Shown piece after piece: positions 47,901 to 57,844 of a stretch of 64,000 nucleotides of DNA. This stretch comes from Notospermus geniculatus (lineage: Eukaryota; Nemertea; Pilidiophora; Heteronemertea; Lineidae). The translations under genes and the position numbers were made by a program. The notes under the pieces were generated by a model. It did no database searches. It had not been told where the DNA came from and saw nothing but the letters and a program-made list of their open reading frames with translations. The stretch is from contig NMRB01000579.1 of the NCBI GenBank assembly GCA_002633025.1, positions 264,115 through 328,114 of the forward strand, read 5' to 3'. The stretch's first letter is position 1; each line of letters opens with the position of its first letter.

Positions 47901-49018
47901 GAGTGGGACAAAAGTGAACACAGGTCAGGGGTGGACCAGCAGGATGCGGTAGGATGTGGCGGTGGTTGTGGTGGTCGGGGGTGAGAAAAGCACTGATTAG
48001 GCATAGTAAATGAGGTCAGGGGTGGATGAAACCTTCCAGAGAGACTCCCTTTATCATTATCTTGAATTTCAGTAGAACAGTTTTGCTATAGATGCAAGGG
48101 TTTTCCCTGTAGGGTTCCCCCTGGTGACAACTGCACGAACTAAATGGCAAAAAGTGGAGGCTTCCAAAAAATGAGGATATCTCATCAACCATTTGCCCTA
48201 TTTGCACCAGATTTGCTGTAGAATAGTCATGAAATCATCAGGAATCTAATATGAGCACTAAATTGGGGTAAATTGTATTATTTCTTGGGTAATTTTGATG
48301 ATAGTTTCAAATTATCAACAAATTTTTACCCCTAAACTCGGAGGTGAGGCAGACACCCGTAAGATTTTTTTTCTATTTTTTTTTTCTATCAGATCCTTTG
48401 AGGCCATTCCTTATACAACACTTGCAACATAGTAGGTTGATAACAGACAACTTACTAGGGAGTAATTGTGATTTGATTAAAAAATGTGTGTTTTGAGAAA
48501 AATGCAAAAATGTATTCTGGTTCTAATGCATTTTCCAATTAACTCGTGGCATTTACTCACAATTATCTCCATAACCAATTAAGATTATTGGATTCGGTTT
48601 TTTGTTTCTGAAAGGGCCAATGCTACTTTCTGAGCACACTGATTATTGAAAAATCAGTAATTTTGAGCATGTAACAATTTTTCTGACCAACTTTTTACTC
48701 ACGACCTTACGTCCTACGACATACACAACTAGAGATCACCACAATGTCGAACGACTCTACTATGACTACAACATTGTCTTAATTGTGCAGTGCCATCTCA
48801 CAGGTCTTTCTTAGCCACGACTAGCGATCATCACAACGACTAGAGAATATGACTAAAACGTCTTTATTTGCGGTTATAACCGCCCATAGGCAGGCCGACA
48901 GGAGACAGAGTCAATTTAAAACGTTGTTTATCAGAAGTAAACACATCATACAGGAAATACAACGATGTACTTACTTAGATAAATGCTTCAAGATCTGGTT
49001 TTTTATGATAGATGCCAT
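14975..49018 (-). CDS. BLTP3: Bridge-like lipid transfer protein 3 (UHRF1BP1/UHRF1BP1L, SHIP164 family), 17 exons
   Basis: The protein begins MASIIKNQILKHLSK and continues as a chorein-type N-terminus (residues 1 to about 100), like human BLTP3A/B. This family forms rod-like lipid-transfer bridges and acts in endosomal membrane traffic. Exons, all with GT-AG borders and matching phases: 48975-49018, 42046-42208, 40690-40728, 40226-40311, 39869-39977, 39283-39517, 38585-38748, 36964-37147, 22732-23214, 22507-22613, 22064-22147, 17445-18456, 16800-17335, 16297-16558, 15847-15992, 15615-15723 and 14975-15444. They sum to 4233 bases, or 1410 codons plus stop, close to the human lengths. Exon 13 is Ser/Asp rich, and residues about 1296-1395 form the C-terminal coiled coil. 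Exons 2-8 also occur at 28143-33528, and exons 9, 10 and 12 also at 19325-19807, 19100-19206 and in part 21067-21743. Which duplicate is used cannot be decided here. Confidence 0.93.
17780..21065 (-). repeat. Tandem duplication of BLTP3 exons 9-12, left copy
   Basis: This is the left member of a head-to-tail pair with 21067-24472. It carries exon 9 (19325-19807), exon 10 (19100-19206) and the upstream part of exon 12, which here continues beyond the duplication to its donor at 17445. The 84 bp exon 11 is missing: the N at 18625 and a 179 bp interspersed repeat (18626-18804) stand where the right copy has SINE plus exon 11. Intron parts differ by scattered substitutions and small indels. Confidence 0.9.
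18625..18804. repeat. Assembly N followed by interspersed repeat inside BLTP3
   Basis: After the N at 18625, bases 18626-18790 resemble 604-790. Likeness to the right duplicate stops at CAGCT before the N and resumes near 18805 (right copy 22236). The segment therefore replaces about 325 bp of the right copy, including exon 11. Confidence 0.75.
21067..24472 (-). pseudogene. Tandem duplication of BLTP3 exons 9-12, right copy with truncated exon 12
   Basis: It begins at GGAACATGTATGATC, in the middle of exon 12, right after the end of the left copy (CAGCTTTAATA). It holds exon 9 (22732-23214), exon 10 (22507-22613), exon 11 (22064-22147, the only copy in the window) and the first 677 bases of exon 12 (21743 down to 21067). 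Exon 12 then meets foreign sequence and a stop two codons later with no donor. Read as genomic truth, this copy cannot give a whole protein alone, yet it supplies the exon the left copy lacks. Confidence 0.8.
21830..21995 (-). mobile_element. SINE (family S) in the BLTP3 intron next to exon 12
   Basis: The segment shares CCATCTCAAGC.ACTCATGTTCCTCA, CACAGCT and GGCTGAAGAGCCA with the SINE at 30158-30372. An open frame runs from exon 12 back through this SINE, but the CAG acceptor directly before ATTGTGCTTCC at 21743 shows the SINE is intronic. The left duplicate keeps only its first part, up to the N. Confidence 0.65.
24473..26516. other. BLTP3 intron 8, unique part
   Basis: This lies between the two duplicated blocks. 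No exon is recognised. It contains a tRNA-like segment on the minus strand near 25310-25375 (B box GGTTTCAACCCC) and a family P element at 26087-26248. Confidence 0.5.
26087..26248. mobile_element. Palindromic MITE-like element, copy 2 of family P
   Basis: The ends are near-complementary (GCAGACGGTATC just left, GATGCCGTCTGC right). Inside, TTTGAAGAAACATTT and TTTCTTCAAATATTTTTCAATC pair. The right half closely matches the copies at 27051 and 35889. Confidence 0.6.
27051..27214. mobile_element. Palindromic MITE-like element, copy 3 of family P
   Basis: Left end GTATCGTCTGTCAAGTTTTCT pairs with right end AGAAAACTTTGACAGAAGAT with few mismatches (arms about 20 bp). The duplicate at 35889-36035 lacks several bases of the spacer. 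Confidence 0.65.
30180..30372 (-). mobile_element. tRNA-derived SINE (family S)
   Basis: The minus strand shows A box TAGTGGTTATCACG and B box GGGTTCGAATCCC, with the body shared with 14503-14695. It lies in BLTP3 intron 6. The duplicate is at 38958-39150. Confidence 0.75.
33236..33345 (+). mobile_element. tRNA-like SINE next to BLTP3 exon 2
   Basis: TGTCAGAGTGGTGCAAAGG (A-box-like) is followed after about 40 bases by AGGTTCAATTCCC (B box), the layout of a tRNA-derived promoter. The tandem duplicate at 41916-42025 carries GGTTCAATTCTC. Confidence 0.5.
34705..34705. other. Assembly join (single N) in the left 8.85 kb copy
   Basis: The N follows a run of Gs and GGTTAGGGTACGGTG. The right copy continues with about 55 bases of tRNA-like sequence (GGGTATCAAACTG at the end) before both match again. 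Confidence 0.8.
35889..36035. mobile_element. Palindromic MITE-like element, copy 4 of family P
   Basis: This is the tandem-duplicate counterpart of 27051-27214, with the same inverted ends and a shorter spacer. Confidence 0.65.
38958..39150 (-). mobile_element. tRNA-derived SINE (family S)
   Basis: Duplicate of 30180-30372 within the right 8.85 kb copy; the plus strand reads GGGATTCGAACCCAGG. Confidence 0.75.
44169..48974. other. BLTP3 intron 1, unique part
   Basis: No exon is recognised. It contains the 33 bp minisatellite (44700-45075), a 68 bp dispersed doublet (45118-45185 and 46399-46466, sharing GGACATTCTTTCCTGTCACACAT) and a short perfect inverted repeat at 47652-47674. Confidence 0.55.
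44700..45075 (+). repeat. 33 bp minisatellite, about 11 units
   Basis: Units read about GATCCAGTACAGGAGGAGAT plus CCAGAGTGAATCT, with GGAGAGAAGGAG and CCAGGAGAAGATG variants. Because 33 is a multiple of three, frames stay open (one reads ESDPVQEEIQS repeatedly), but the position in a minus-strand gene's intron and the lack of splice signals argue against coding. Confidence 0.85.
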
Positions 49019-49382
49019 TTTTGATGTTCAGAATCGTAGGAAAAAGGGAAATTTATCACAATAATCAGCCACAAATCCTGTTGAAGGAATCCATCATTTA
49101 CTTTGACAAGTGCGGGATAGTTGCCACCGTCTTCCTACAAATTATCTACAATTACGGATAAAATAAATATATTATTAAACACAAAAAACAGAAATAATTA
49201 ACGAAAACTATACAGCATGTTTTCAGAACAAGTTCTTTTTTAGAAATTTTTTTTCGTTCATTGACAGCCCGTATTTATTAGTTCCCACACTGGAATATAG
49301 GGGGCAAATGTGCACGTGTGTGGGGAGGTAAAAATTGATAAAACGTGTTATTTCAACAAAATTCGTTCTTTAAAAGTCGATC
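49019..49382. promoter_or_regulatory. Shared 5' region of BLTP3 (-) and SSBP1 (+)
   Basis: The two start codons face away from each other with 364 bases between. Any 5' UTRs and both promoters must lie here, or overlap it, unless further 5' exons exist. I see no clear TATA box. A bidirectional promoter is inference from spacing. Confidence 0.5.
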
Positions 49383-51716
49383 ATGCTGCGGAGAATCATA
49401 GCACCAATTAGGACAATTGTAAGTAACACTTTTCTGAGTAGTGATTTGGTATGATAACTTATTTTGTGCAGTTTGTTTGGAGCTGTCCGGAAATATGAAC
49501 TGTCATCCAAGGTATTTTGCAGATGTAAACATGGTAAATCAATGGATGGTGGACACAGTTGTCGGATAAAGAACTGTGGCATTTTCATTCTCTTTATAGT
49601 GACTTATATCCATATATGCCTAGATCAGGTGATATCCTTAACACTGACTGATGATATGCATGATGATTAGAACTGTGGCCTAAACTAGGCTTCCCTGACT
49701 AGCCTGGCCCCCTAGGGGCCTACCCTAGGCTACGCGACGCCTTTGTGGTGTAGCTAGCTCTCGCTCTTAGGTGTACTGGTACTGGTTGCGGCAACTACAG
49801 GCTAACCAGTGCTCATGAATTTTTTTGTTCTTTCAGAGGAAAGCCAGTCGGGTATCACGATGTTATTGTGAAGAAGCAGCAATAAATCCTGAAGAGAGGA
49901 AAATGATTGCAGAAAAGAGTATGTTTTATTTCATGAATACTGAGACAAAAATATATGTCTCTGCAGGTTGATAATAGTAGTGGACAGCAGGTAGTTGAGT
50001 AAATTGATGACCAATGATGATGATCACCTGCGATAAGCACCTCCTTTTGCTGGAGCGGGTCACATAATGTCTCCCTTCAAATCTGCTTTGAATAACTCCA
50101 CTGCCATCTGTCAATCAACTCTGGTACTACAATTGTTACATCAAGAATTGTCTGCCCCGAGATCAGTTCTGCCATTTAAACATAGATGGCACTTGTGAAG
50201 TATCTTGAACGGAAAGGGTGAAGACTGATCCTTGATTGAGAAATGTCCTTTAACTTTATATGGAGGTGTCCTCTCTGGAGAGGTGCCTGTTAAGGTTCCA
50301 TAGGGTATTATATGAGACTTAGTCAGACTTTATAATAGTTGGACCAAATAGCTGAACATCAGGAATTTTCTGCTGGGTTAGTTTCATCAGATTTGAGTTC
50401 ACATGATGTAATGCCTATGAAAGGAGCTTCTTTCTATTGGGTACTTCCATTTCTTGACATGATTAAGATAGTCCTAACTGTCCGTTCATTTTCCTTCAGG
50501 TATTAATCAAGTCAATTTGATGGGCCGTGTCGGTCGTGACCCAGAAATCCGTGGGACTCATGAGAGACCAATTATTGTGCTCTCATTAGCCACGAACAGC
50601 TCATATCCTAAAGACAGTAAGCATACAATGTAGGGATTAAATGAAAATTGAAATGCACAACACATCAAAATGAGGAACAGCAAACTTTGTATGTGTGCGC
50701 TCATCACTTACAGAATAAGCATTAAAACCAAGGTTTTGTCAATGATAGAAGAGTGAGTTTTCTGCATCAAGAATATGAAGGCTTCGTAATCGCAAAAATG
50801 CTTGAAATAGGACTGTTATAGGAGAGTCTGAACTAAAACACTTGCACAGTGATAACCATCTGGTTCCAGCCTTCTACCTCATAAGTTCCGTTGTTCAAGT
50901 CTATTCCACTGGAGTCTAAAAAAACAAAAAACTCCTTTGACTTGATTCCTTTGTTTTTGGTTTGATATTTATGACATTAATATGTGATCCTTCATTTCAG
51001 ATGAATTTATAACTCGGACAGACTGGCATCGCATCAGTGTTTTCAATCCCAAAATTGTTGAGGCAATCGGAATGAACATCAGGAAGGGGTAAGATTATGA
51101 AACACACCCTGTTTGGCCAAAAGTAATTTATTAGCAATTTATCAAATGACTAATTACTTATCTGTATATTAATTTGCTGTTAATCCTTTACTGACCTGTT
51201 GACCCTCGTCAAACAGTTGAACCCCTTCTAAACTGTTGAAGACAAAGTTGTGTTAACTTGACTGTCTTAATCAAAGTCATCAGTCTTTCTTTTGATTATA
51301 TATTTGTGCACCTTATTTTGCAGAGATCGACTTTTTGTGAATGGTAAAATCCGTTATGATGATTATGTAGATCAGCGAACAGGAAACAAAACTAAAAGTT
51401 GTACTATTGTGGCATGTAAGTGTACATGTGGATTAAACTTAAATAAAGTTAATCATGGATTTTGCTATAAATGATTTTTGGTAGTGCTGAAATACAGGTA
51501 ATATCCTTTCAAAACCAGTGACACAGTGGAAACATTGTTGCCTGCCACCTCTTCAGATTCCTCAGGATGTTTACACTGGTAAAGATTGTTGTGAAAAAAT
51601 AATAAAAAACAAGTGTATATACTTATTAATCTGCTATTTGTTTTTTTTCAGTTGAATTGGTGAATCTTACAAAGAAATATCTGAGTGAAAGTGATCAGGT
51701 TGATGAAGAATATTAG
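49383..51716 (+). CDS. SSBP1: Mitochondrial single-stranded DNA-binding protein
   Basis: Exons 49383-49418, 49837-49918, 50500-50616, 51001-51088, 51324-51415 and 51652-51716 join in phase (480 bases, 159 residues plus stop; human SSBP1 has 148). The start MLRRIIAPIRTI followed by Arg-rich sequence looks like a mitochondrial targeting peptide. The OB fold follows: NQVNLMGRVGRDPEIRG, SLATNSS, DWHRISVF and GKIRYDDYVD, all typical of SSBP1. The protein coats single-stranded mtDNA and helps the Twinkle helicase and polymerase gamma. A second possible exon at 49472-49511 encodes LFGAVRKYELSSK, but its phase does not fit exon 1. Confidence 0.95.
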
Positions 51717-52088
51717 AGTTTATTTCATTGCAAACACCGCTGATGTGAATGAGATAGACCAGTAATAGTCTCAGGAGCATGAAGCCATATTGATGTGTCT
51801 CCGGTTTTTTCCTGTGAATGGATTTCAAATATTGTGCACCTGAAATTTTTTTCTGGTGCGTATTTGTAAACAATATAAGTATCTCAGTAAAAAAATCCAA
51901 AGAGAGACACAATCATGCCTACAAATTTATGGATACCCTTTAAACTGTGTTCATGTAAAATGCATTTATTTTTTACCTGAATTAATTTGGTACAGGTACC
52001 ATATTTTTTGATGCAACTGCTGTGAGTACATGTAATTCGGAAGATTTTTCGAAACGTAAAATATGATTGTATTTTTTAAGTGTCATAG

Positions 52089-52094
52089 AATAAA
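52089..52094 (+). terminator. Polyadenylation signal for SSBP1
   Basis: AATAAA lies 373 bases after the SSBP1 stop codon. Another AATAAA-like run is at about 52150. Confidence 0.5.
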
Positions 52095-52459
52095 TGAAGG
52101 TGCGCTGTCTTCTGTAATGAAGTGTTTTGTTGTGTCTTCACAGAACATTACAAATAAACAAACAAAGATAATCATTGGAGACTTGTGTTCATGATTTGTG
52201 ACCATGCTGGTTCCTAAAGGGCCACTAGAGGCAGCTCCCAATATGCATTTTGATATGGCTATCCTGCCAGATAGATGGATCTACCGGTAACTAGGCTACA
52301 GGGTGATACCTGTGAAATTGTCTACTCATTTCCTGCTGGTCGCCTGTGATTTGGCACTAATCATCCGTAACCTGAAGAATGAACACTGCATCCCCATGAA
52401 CTGTTCGCATGAACTGTTCATATTTTGATTTTGAATAGAAAATGAGGTGTGATAAATGA

Positions 52460-52841
52460 CAGGGTGTCTACAAGTCTTAAAAAGTCTTAAATTTGAAACT
52501 TCCATTTTTAAGGCCTTAAAAAGTCTTAAATTTGGCAATGTTTGTAAGAAGGTCTTAAAAAGGTCTTAATTTTAGCTCTGAAATACTGGGAAATCACATC
52601 TCAAGACTTTGAAAATACAAATTTTCCTGGCGGTGGGCCCCCAGACCCCCCTCCGCCTAGACATCTGCCTTTGCCAGCCACATTGATCCCTATCACATTT
52701 TTTCCTGGTTAGAAACCTAGTCAGGTATCTATAAACAGGGGGAGGCATAAAAGAAAATGTGTCTTATATTTTGCCGATATTTGTCTTAAAAAGTCTTAAA
52801 AAGGTCTTAAATTTGGTGCTCCACACGCTGTAGACACCCTG
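52460..52841. mobile_element. Non-autonomous DNA transposon with CAGGGTGTCTACA ends
   Basis: It has perfect 13 bp terminal inverted repeats (52460-52472 and 52829-52841) and a flanking AATGA direct repeat (52455-52459 and 52842-52846), a probable target duplication. The interior is made of repeated AAAAAGTCTTAAATTTG units at both ends. CAG-starting ends and a 5 bp duplication could fit a hAT-like element, but the superfamily is uncertain. No transposase is encoded. Confidence 0.85.
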
Positions 52842-53734
52842 AATGAGCAACTCATTTCTATGTAACAGTGGCCAAACATTCTTTGGTTGAATCATATCTC
52901 CCAATGATGATCGATATTAAAATCAGATTGGCATCAAATTGAAATCAAATTCTAATGTCAAAGGTGACATGTATACCATCCCATATAGTTTCCGGGAAAC
53001 TGTGGAGTTCAGAATGTGACCTTTACCTTAACTGGGCGAGATAAGACCCGTGACATTAGGAAATGCGTTCATTCATAGGCTATTGAAACAAGTCCTTCCC
53101 TCAGAAGATTAAATATTTCCTTCTAATCCTTCTCCATTGTTGATGATAAGGTCGTATTTAGAGGTGAAGGTAAGTGAAATTTAATGCAATCTTTAAAAAT
53201 TCGTTAACAACGAAATATTCATTTCAATTTTAGAAATTTGGTCCATAAGTTCTGCAAGAGACGCATAAAATTGCACATCCCATACAAGGGCTGTGTCATA
53301 TTCCTCATTCAACGATATCGGGTGAGATGTGGGGTATTGAATTGGCTCAGGCCTTGGTAAATCTGCAAAAAACCCTTGCCGTTTTGTTTTATAAGAATTT
53401 GGAAAATGCTTTTGGAAATGGTTATTCTGAAGTACTACTGATGAGCGCGCCTTAACCCGAAAACCTGGTTGTTTCCCATGTTAGAAACCGGTGATCACCA
53501 AAAATTCACAAATGGGATTCGCCTGGCGCCCTTATTTCCACGGCCATGCCCAAATATATCGACTTTTCGATATTGCACAAAACCTGAATGACGAAAACAC
53601 ATTGAAACCAGTCTCCAATTTTCGTGGGCGGAGCATCGGGAGGAAAAATGTTCTGCACTATCCGATAACATCCCAAGCCCTCTTCTTTCGAAGGACAGAC
53701 GATATGTTACTTTTTGGAGGAGGGGGAGGAGTCC

Positions 53735-53905
53735 AGGGGCAGCAGTCAGCCGCGCTTATCGCCAAAAGACGGCAGCAAAGTTCTAACGGACAAATACAAG
53801 AAAATTCTCCTGATTGGTGCTCCGTTATGAACCATGATTGGGTCCGCTTGGCATTGAATTGGGCCGTATGACTCCTATTTATTAACTGATTGACAACTCC
53901 TTTTC
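53735..53905 (+). repeat. Interspersed repeat family R, copy 1
   Basis: It shares GGCAG(CA)GTCAGCCGCGC, GACGGCAGCA, CTAACGGAC, GGGTCCGCT and CATTGAATTGGGCC with 61553-61725, and shares the central part in reverse with 58630-58720. Old, non-coding. Confidence 0.65.
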
Positions 53906-55034
53906 GCCTTCAAACTGTTAAAAATTTCAATCGCAGCAACGCGCACACCGCAACGTGACGATACTCAGTTCACGCGAATGCGGTTTGCGCTTTATCGCGG
54001 AAAGCCGCGCCGCATTAGTTTCAATGTTTTGACTCTGGCGTTGAACCGTAGTCCAAAAAGGCAAGTCTCAACTAAAGTCTCCAGGAAAATGTGGTCAGTG
54101 GTCCAAGGCTTTCTCAGTCTCTTTTTATAGCCAATATAGGCCTACTTCCAGCTACAGTCTGCCTGGGAGCTTCATGATAGGTTATTTGATTCCGGTGTAA
54201 AAGAATCGAATGTCCCCCCGATATGTGATGTCCCCAACAATACATTTACGGATTAAGCGGCACCATTGAATTGGACTAGAGAGACCCCAAAGACCCTTAT
54301 TCTGTGACAAACAATGCAGGGGGACATCAGAAAGACGGGGGCATTAGATTCTATCACACCTGCATTGCAATTACTTAAATGATTTTTAGATTGGGTCCCA
54401 GAGCGAAGTCTTGTGTCGAAAATTTTACATGTCAGACATTTGGTCATATGAATAAAGAGTAGCAATTTTTTTTACTACAGCATTGCCTAGTGCATTTGTA
54501 TTGCAAAATTCAAGCAAAAACATTAACTGTACTAGTTTTTATTCATATGACCCATTGAAATGATATTAGAGCACACTTTCACTGATGACTGGACGTTTTG
54601 AAATTACAGGCACCATAGGCCCTACAGAGACATGAAATGTACGAAGTGTTTAAGACATTGGACAAACGTTCGTAGGCCTACTTCAATGGTCATTTTATTG
54701 CCAATTGATTTGTGCCTAGTGTGTAAGGAACAATGGTCACACTGTATACTTCCTGGTTGGACGACATTGTTTACTGGGTATTTCTTTTTCTGACCAATGC
54801 CATACAAGAAGAGAAAGGCTTTTCAAAAAATAGCACTCTCCACGCATGGCAGTAGATGCTCCAGGCGGAAGTGTTGTACCGTCAAACTTCTAAACGGAAC
54901 TGAATTTCCGGCGGGAACAATTACGTGTAAGAACATGAACCATTGCACGTCCGAGGTGAAAATAACATCATCAATTCAGAAGAATATTCAAATCGCTCAT
55001 TTTGCGAAAAGAGGGGTAGGGGTTTGTTGCTAAT

Positions 55035-55118
55035 CCGAATTACCTATTGACAGACTTAGGACCAAAATTTGGTCTTCCGAATTACCTATTGACAGACTTG
55101 GGACCAAAATTTGGTCTT
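55035..55118 (+). repeat. 42 bp tandem doublet carrying a 15 bp palindrome
   Basis: Two units (55035-55076 and 55077-55118) differ at one base. Each contains GACCAAAATTTGGTC, which is self-complementary except for the centre. The same 15-mer occurs in the BLTP3 duplicates at 32768-32782 and 41449-41463. Confidence 0.85.
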
Positions 55119-55240
55119 TTCTTCTTTAAGTGTAGCCCGTCTTTCGTACGCCCAGCATGACAATTTTCTTGCGCTAGTATTCCTGTAGAATATCCGTGAA
55201 GGTTCAGCTCTCAGTTCGATCCCTTGTCGCTCTCATAATG

Positions 55241-55415
55241 CTAAGAATCCATTTACGCGAATTTTGAGCGGTGCGATGCCGCATCCTTTATCCATGACCA
55301 ACGCCGCGGAAACAAACAAAAAAAGGGAGTTTCGGCAAGACTACGTATCGTCGATCCGTATCACGTATGACGTATGACATCGCACCGCTAGAAATTCGCC
55401 TGAATGGATTCTTAG
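55241..55415. mobile_element. MITE with 38 bp inverted ends
   Basis: 55241-55278 (CTAAGAATCCATTTACGCGA onward) and 55378-55415 are inverted copies with about five differences. The 99 bp interior is non-coding. I cannot define the target duplication. Confidence 0.8.
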
Positions 55416-57663
55416 CCTACGAGGGGGCGATTCTTTGACTGCACATGCCCTCCTAGCAATCTGGTTTCCTCCTGCGACCAATACTGTCATGCATCTCCCG
55501 TGTCAATATTTTGATTTAAGCCTATTTTCTGATCACTCCGCAAATTTGAGGACGCAGTGCGCATTTTGACTGCGAAATTCAGACGGATTCAAGTGCTGGC
55601 GTGTTGCATTCACGCTAATTTGGCGTGCAGGACTGATGGAGATGACTAGGCCTATTAGTCACTCACCATCATGCACTGTATTAAATTTGCACTTATTTTG
55701 TCTCACAACAAAATTACGCAGAGAAACCCGACTTGCCGAATTGCGGAAAAAACCCACAATCGCTTGATCGCTTTAGGTCTCCAGGCGACACGTATTTTAT
55801 TCATTGGTTTACGGATCCGCCGCACTTGTTTTTTTCCAATTTTGGAAAATAAAAATAATTGAAAAATGGCATTATTTTTTTTGCCGCCGCCCACAAATTG
55901 ATTATCCAATCAACAAAAATAAAAAGCAATAAGAAAAAACGCTTTATTATTTTACCGCCGAAATGCTGGACGACTCTTGCCTGACGAAAATGATTCACAA
56001 CGGTTGTAATTCATTCCCGTTCCCATACATTGAGTGTCATGAAGTGCGCCAAAGTACAGTTTTATTATTTCTGTAGCCGCCTGTTATATGTTTTGACAAA
56101 TCTAATAAAAATAATCAAATAGTTACAATTATTTTTATTTTCCGCCCTCCTGTCAGGAGATCTATCCGCCAACGTTTCCAAAATAATAAGGGGAAACAAT
56201 GACATACGGAACAATGGCAGATGTTACACCGTCTTCGTTATTAAGTATTTTGAAAATTGGGCAATGCGGATCTGTCAAAAAATACCGAACACTGATCCAG
56301 GGTTTGATATATTGGATGAAAACCTTCAATAGGCCTTTACAAATCGGCTTGAATCAGGTTTCTTTTTTAAAAGCATTGATGTATAAGTTGAACACACGAA
56401 CGTTCACGTAGGTTATCAATTATTATCGAGGGGTCTAAGAAAATTGACCCATAAAGGCATGTCGAAAACTTTCTTCACGATCGGTAATTTCCCCATTCTA
56501 TAGGAAATGCAGGTCAGCCAATCAGATGAGAGCTTACTAACAAGGAAGTAGTTTTCAGGGCGAATTCTTTTGATAATCGGACTTGAGTTCGTTATTGACG
56601 TCCGGCTTGACGCGGTGTGAATTAGCGCATTCGGGAAGCTTGATAGCAATAACGCACATGATATATATTTTAAATGTAGTGTCGGGACTTAAAGGGAATG
56701 TGTCAGGTCAACCAACAAAACAATGACCGTCCCGTTTTTTTTCTATCAAAGCACTAGGATTTGAGATCGGGGTTATTCTACATGAACTTTCGCGCAAGTT
56801 CCCTTTTTCGCAATCTCCAACGCAGAGGTCAAACACCTACGCAGTGGTCAGGTACATTTATTGAAGCATCATAAAATGCGGAACGACACGGCACTGCGGA
56901 GTTTGCGCAGAGGTCAGACGGCGCATCATAAAATGCGGAACGGCACGGCACTGCGGTGGAGTCTGGCTTTTCGTACTTCCAGCGGCAAACCGAGTTCTTC
57001 CGAACATTCCCGAAACGCCTCCACTGAGAAAACGAGTCTATGACATTTTGCGATGGACTAATTTGAATATATGTATACAGGCGATATGTTGGAGCGTCTT
57101 GGAATTGGTCATTCTAAGCTGACGATGTTATTACTAAGATGTCAAATGAAAAAAAAACTTTAGGAAGTTGTCACTATAGCGCATCCTTATACGCAAAGGA
57201 AATGAACTTATCGCATGTATGTATCTGACGATACGAGTTTTTTTTACTCACAGCAGGCGTTATCAACATTTCCAAATGGGCGTGTCGACCTGAGGATATC
57301 CTCTTGCTGTCGTCGTGTGTCAGAGAAGGATATTGACATGAATTCCTCAAAATGACCCGTCTGAAGGACAGCTCAGAACAGAAAACCCAGACTAAAGTCG
57401 GTGCCTTCCCTGTTCGCACCTCTCATTAAAGTGTGTGGTGTACGATTACGCGGATAAGAGACCGTTTCGTGACCGACAGTAGATGATGTGATGACTTGCA
57501 CTTGACAACGGACACTTTTTACGGGGACTTTCTTTACTGTTACACCTGTTTCCCGCAGCACATTCAGTTCGCCCAGCATTGTCGACAGAGCAAATAATGT
57601 CGTTTAGAGCTCACCTGTCGATTCAATACCGGTATTTTTAATGTCAGTCGTGGCGACACACTA
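55416..57663. other. Intergenic, no gene recognised
   Basis: It holds A/T-rich sequence with GCCGCC fragments and an imperfect tandem doublet near 56866-56960 (GCATCATAAAATGCGGAACG and ACGGCACTGCGG in each unit). A minus-strand frame at 57579 down to about 57440 begins with ATG but has no recognised family. Confidence 0.4.
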
Positions 57664-57844
57664 AGGGGGTTTAGAAATCAAACGATAAACATAAAACGGA
57701 GGTTTAGAAATCAAACGATAAACGTAAACGTTAACGACGACGTTATTTTTCTACCGAAAATGCAATATAAAATCTGCTTATTTATAGTACGAAAAATAAC
57801 GTTGTCGTAAAGTTTAAATTTGTCGTTTGATTTCTAAACGTCCC
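57664..57844. mobile_element. MITE flanked by TA
   Basis: The left end GTTTAGAAATCAAACGA is the exact complement of TCGTTTGATTTCTAAAC on the right. AACGACGACGTTATTTTTC and GAAAAATAACGTTGTCGT also pair, so the whole unit folds back. TA flanks both ends (57662-57663 and 57845-57846), as for Tc1/mariner-type insertion. The left arm contains its own partial duplication (57668-57693 and 57702-57727). Confidence 0.75.

Larger units (their letters stand above)
52842..55240. other. Intergenic, no gene firmly recognised
   Basis: It holds a copy of repeat family R (53735-53905) and a 42 bp tandem doublet (55035-55118). A frame at 54797-54950 encodes a basic N-terminus followed by CCTVKLLNGTEF and a possible donor (GT at 54927), vaguely like the start of a FERM domain. 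This is not enough to call a gene. Confidence 0.4.
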
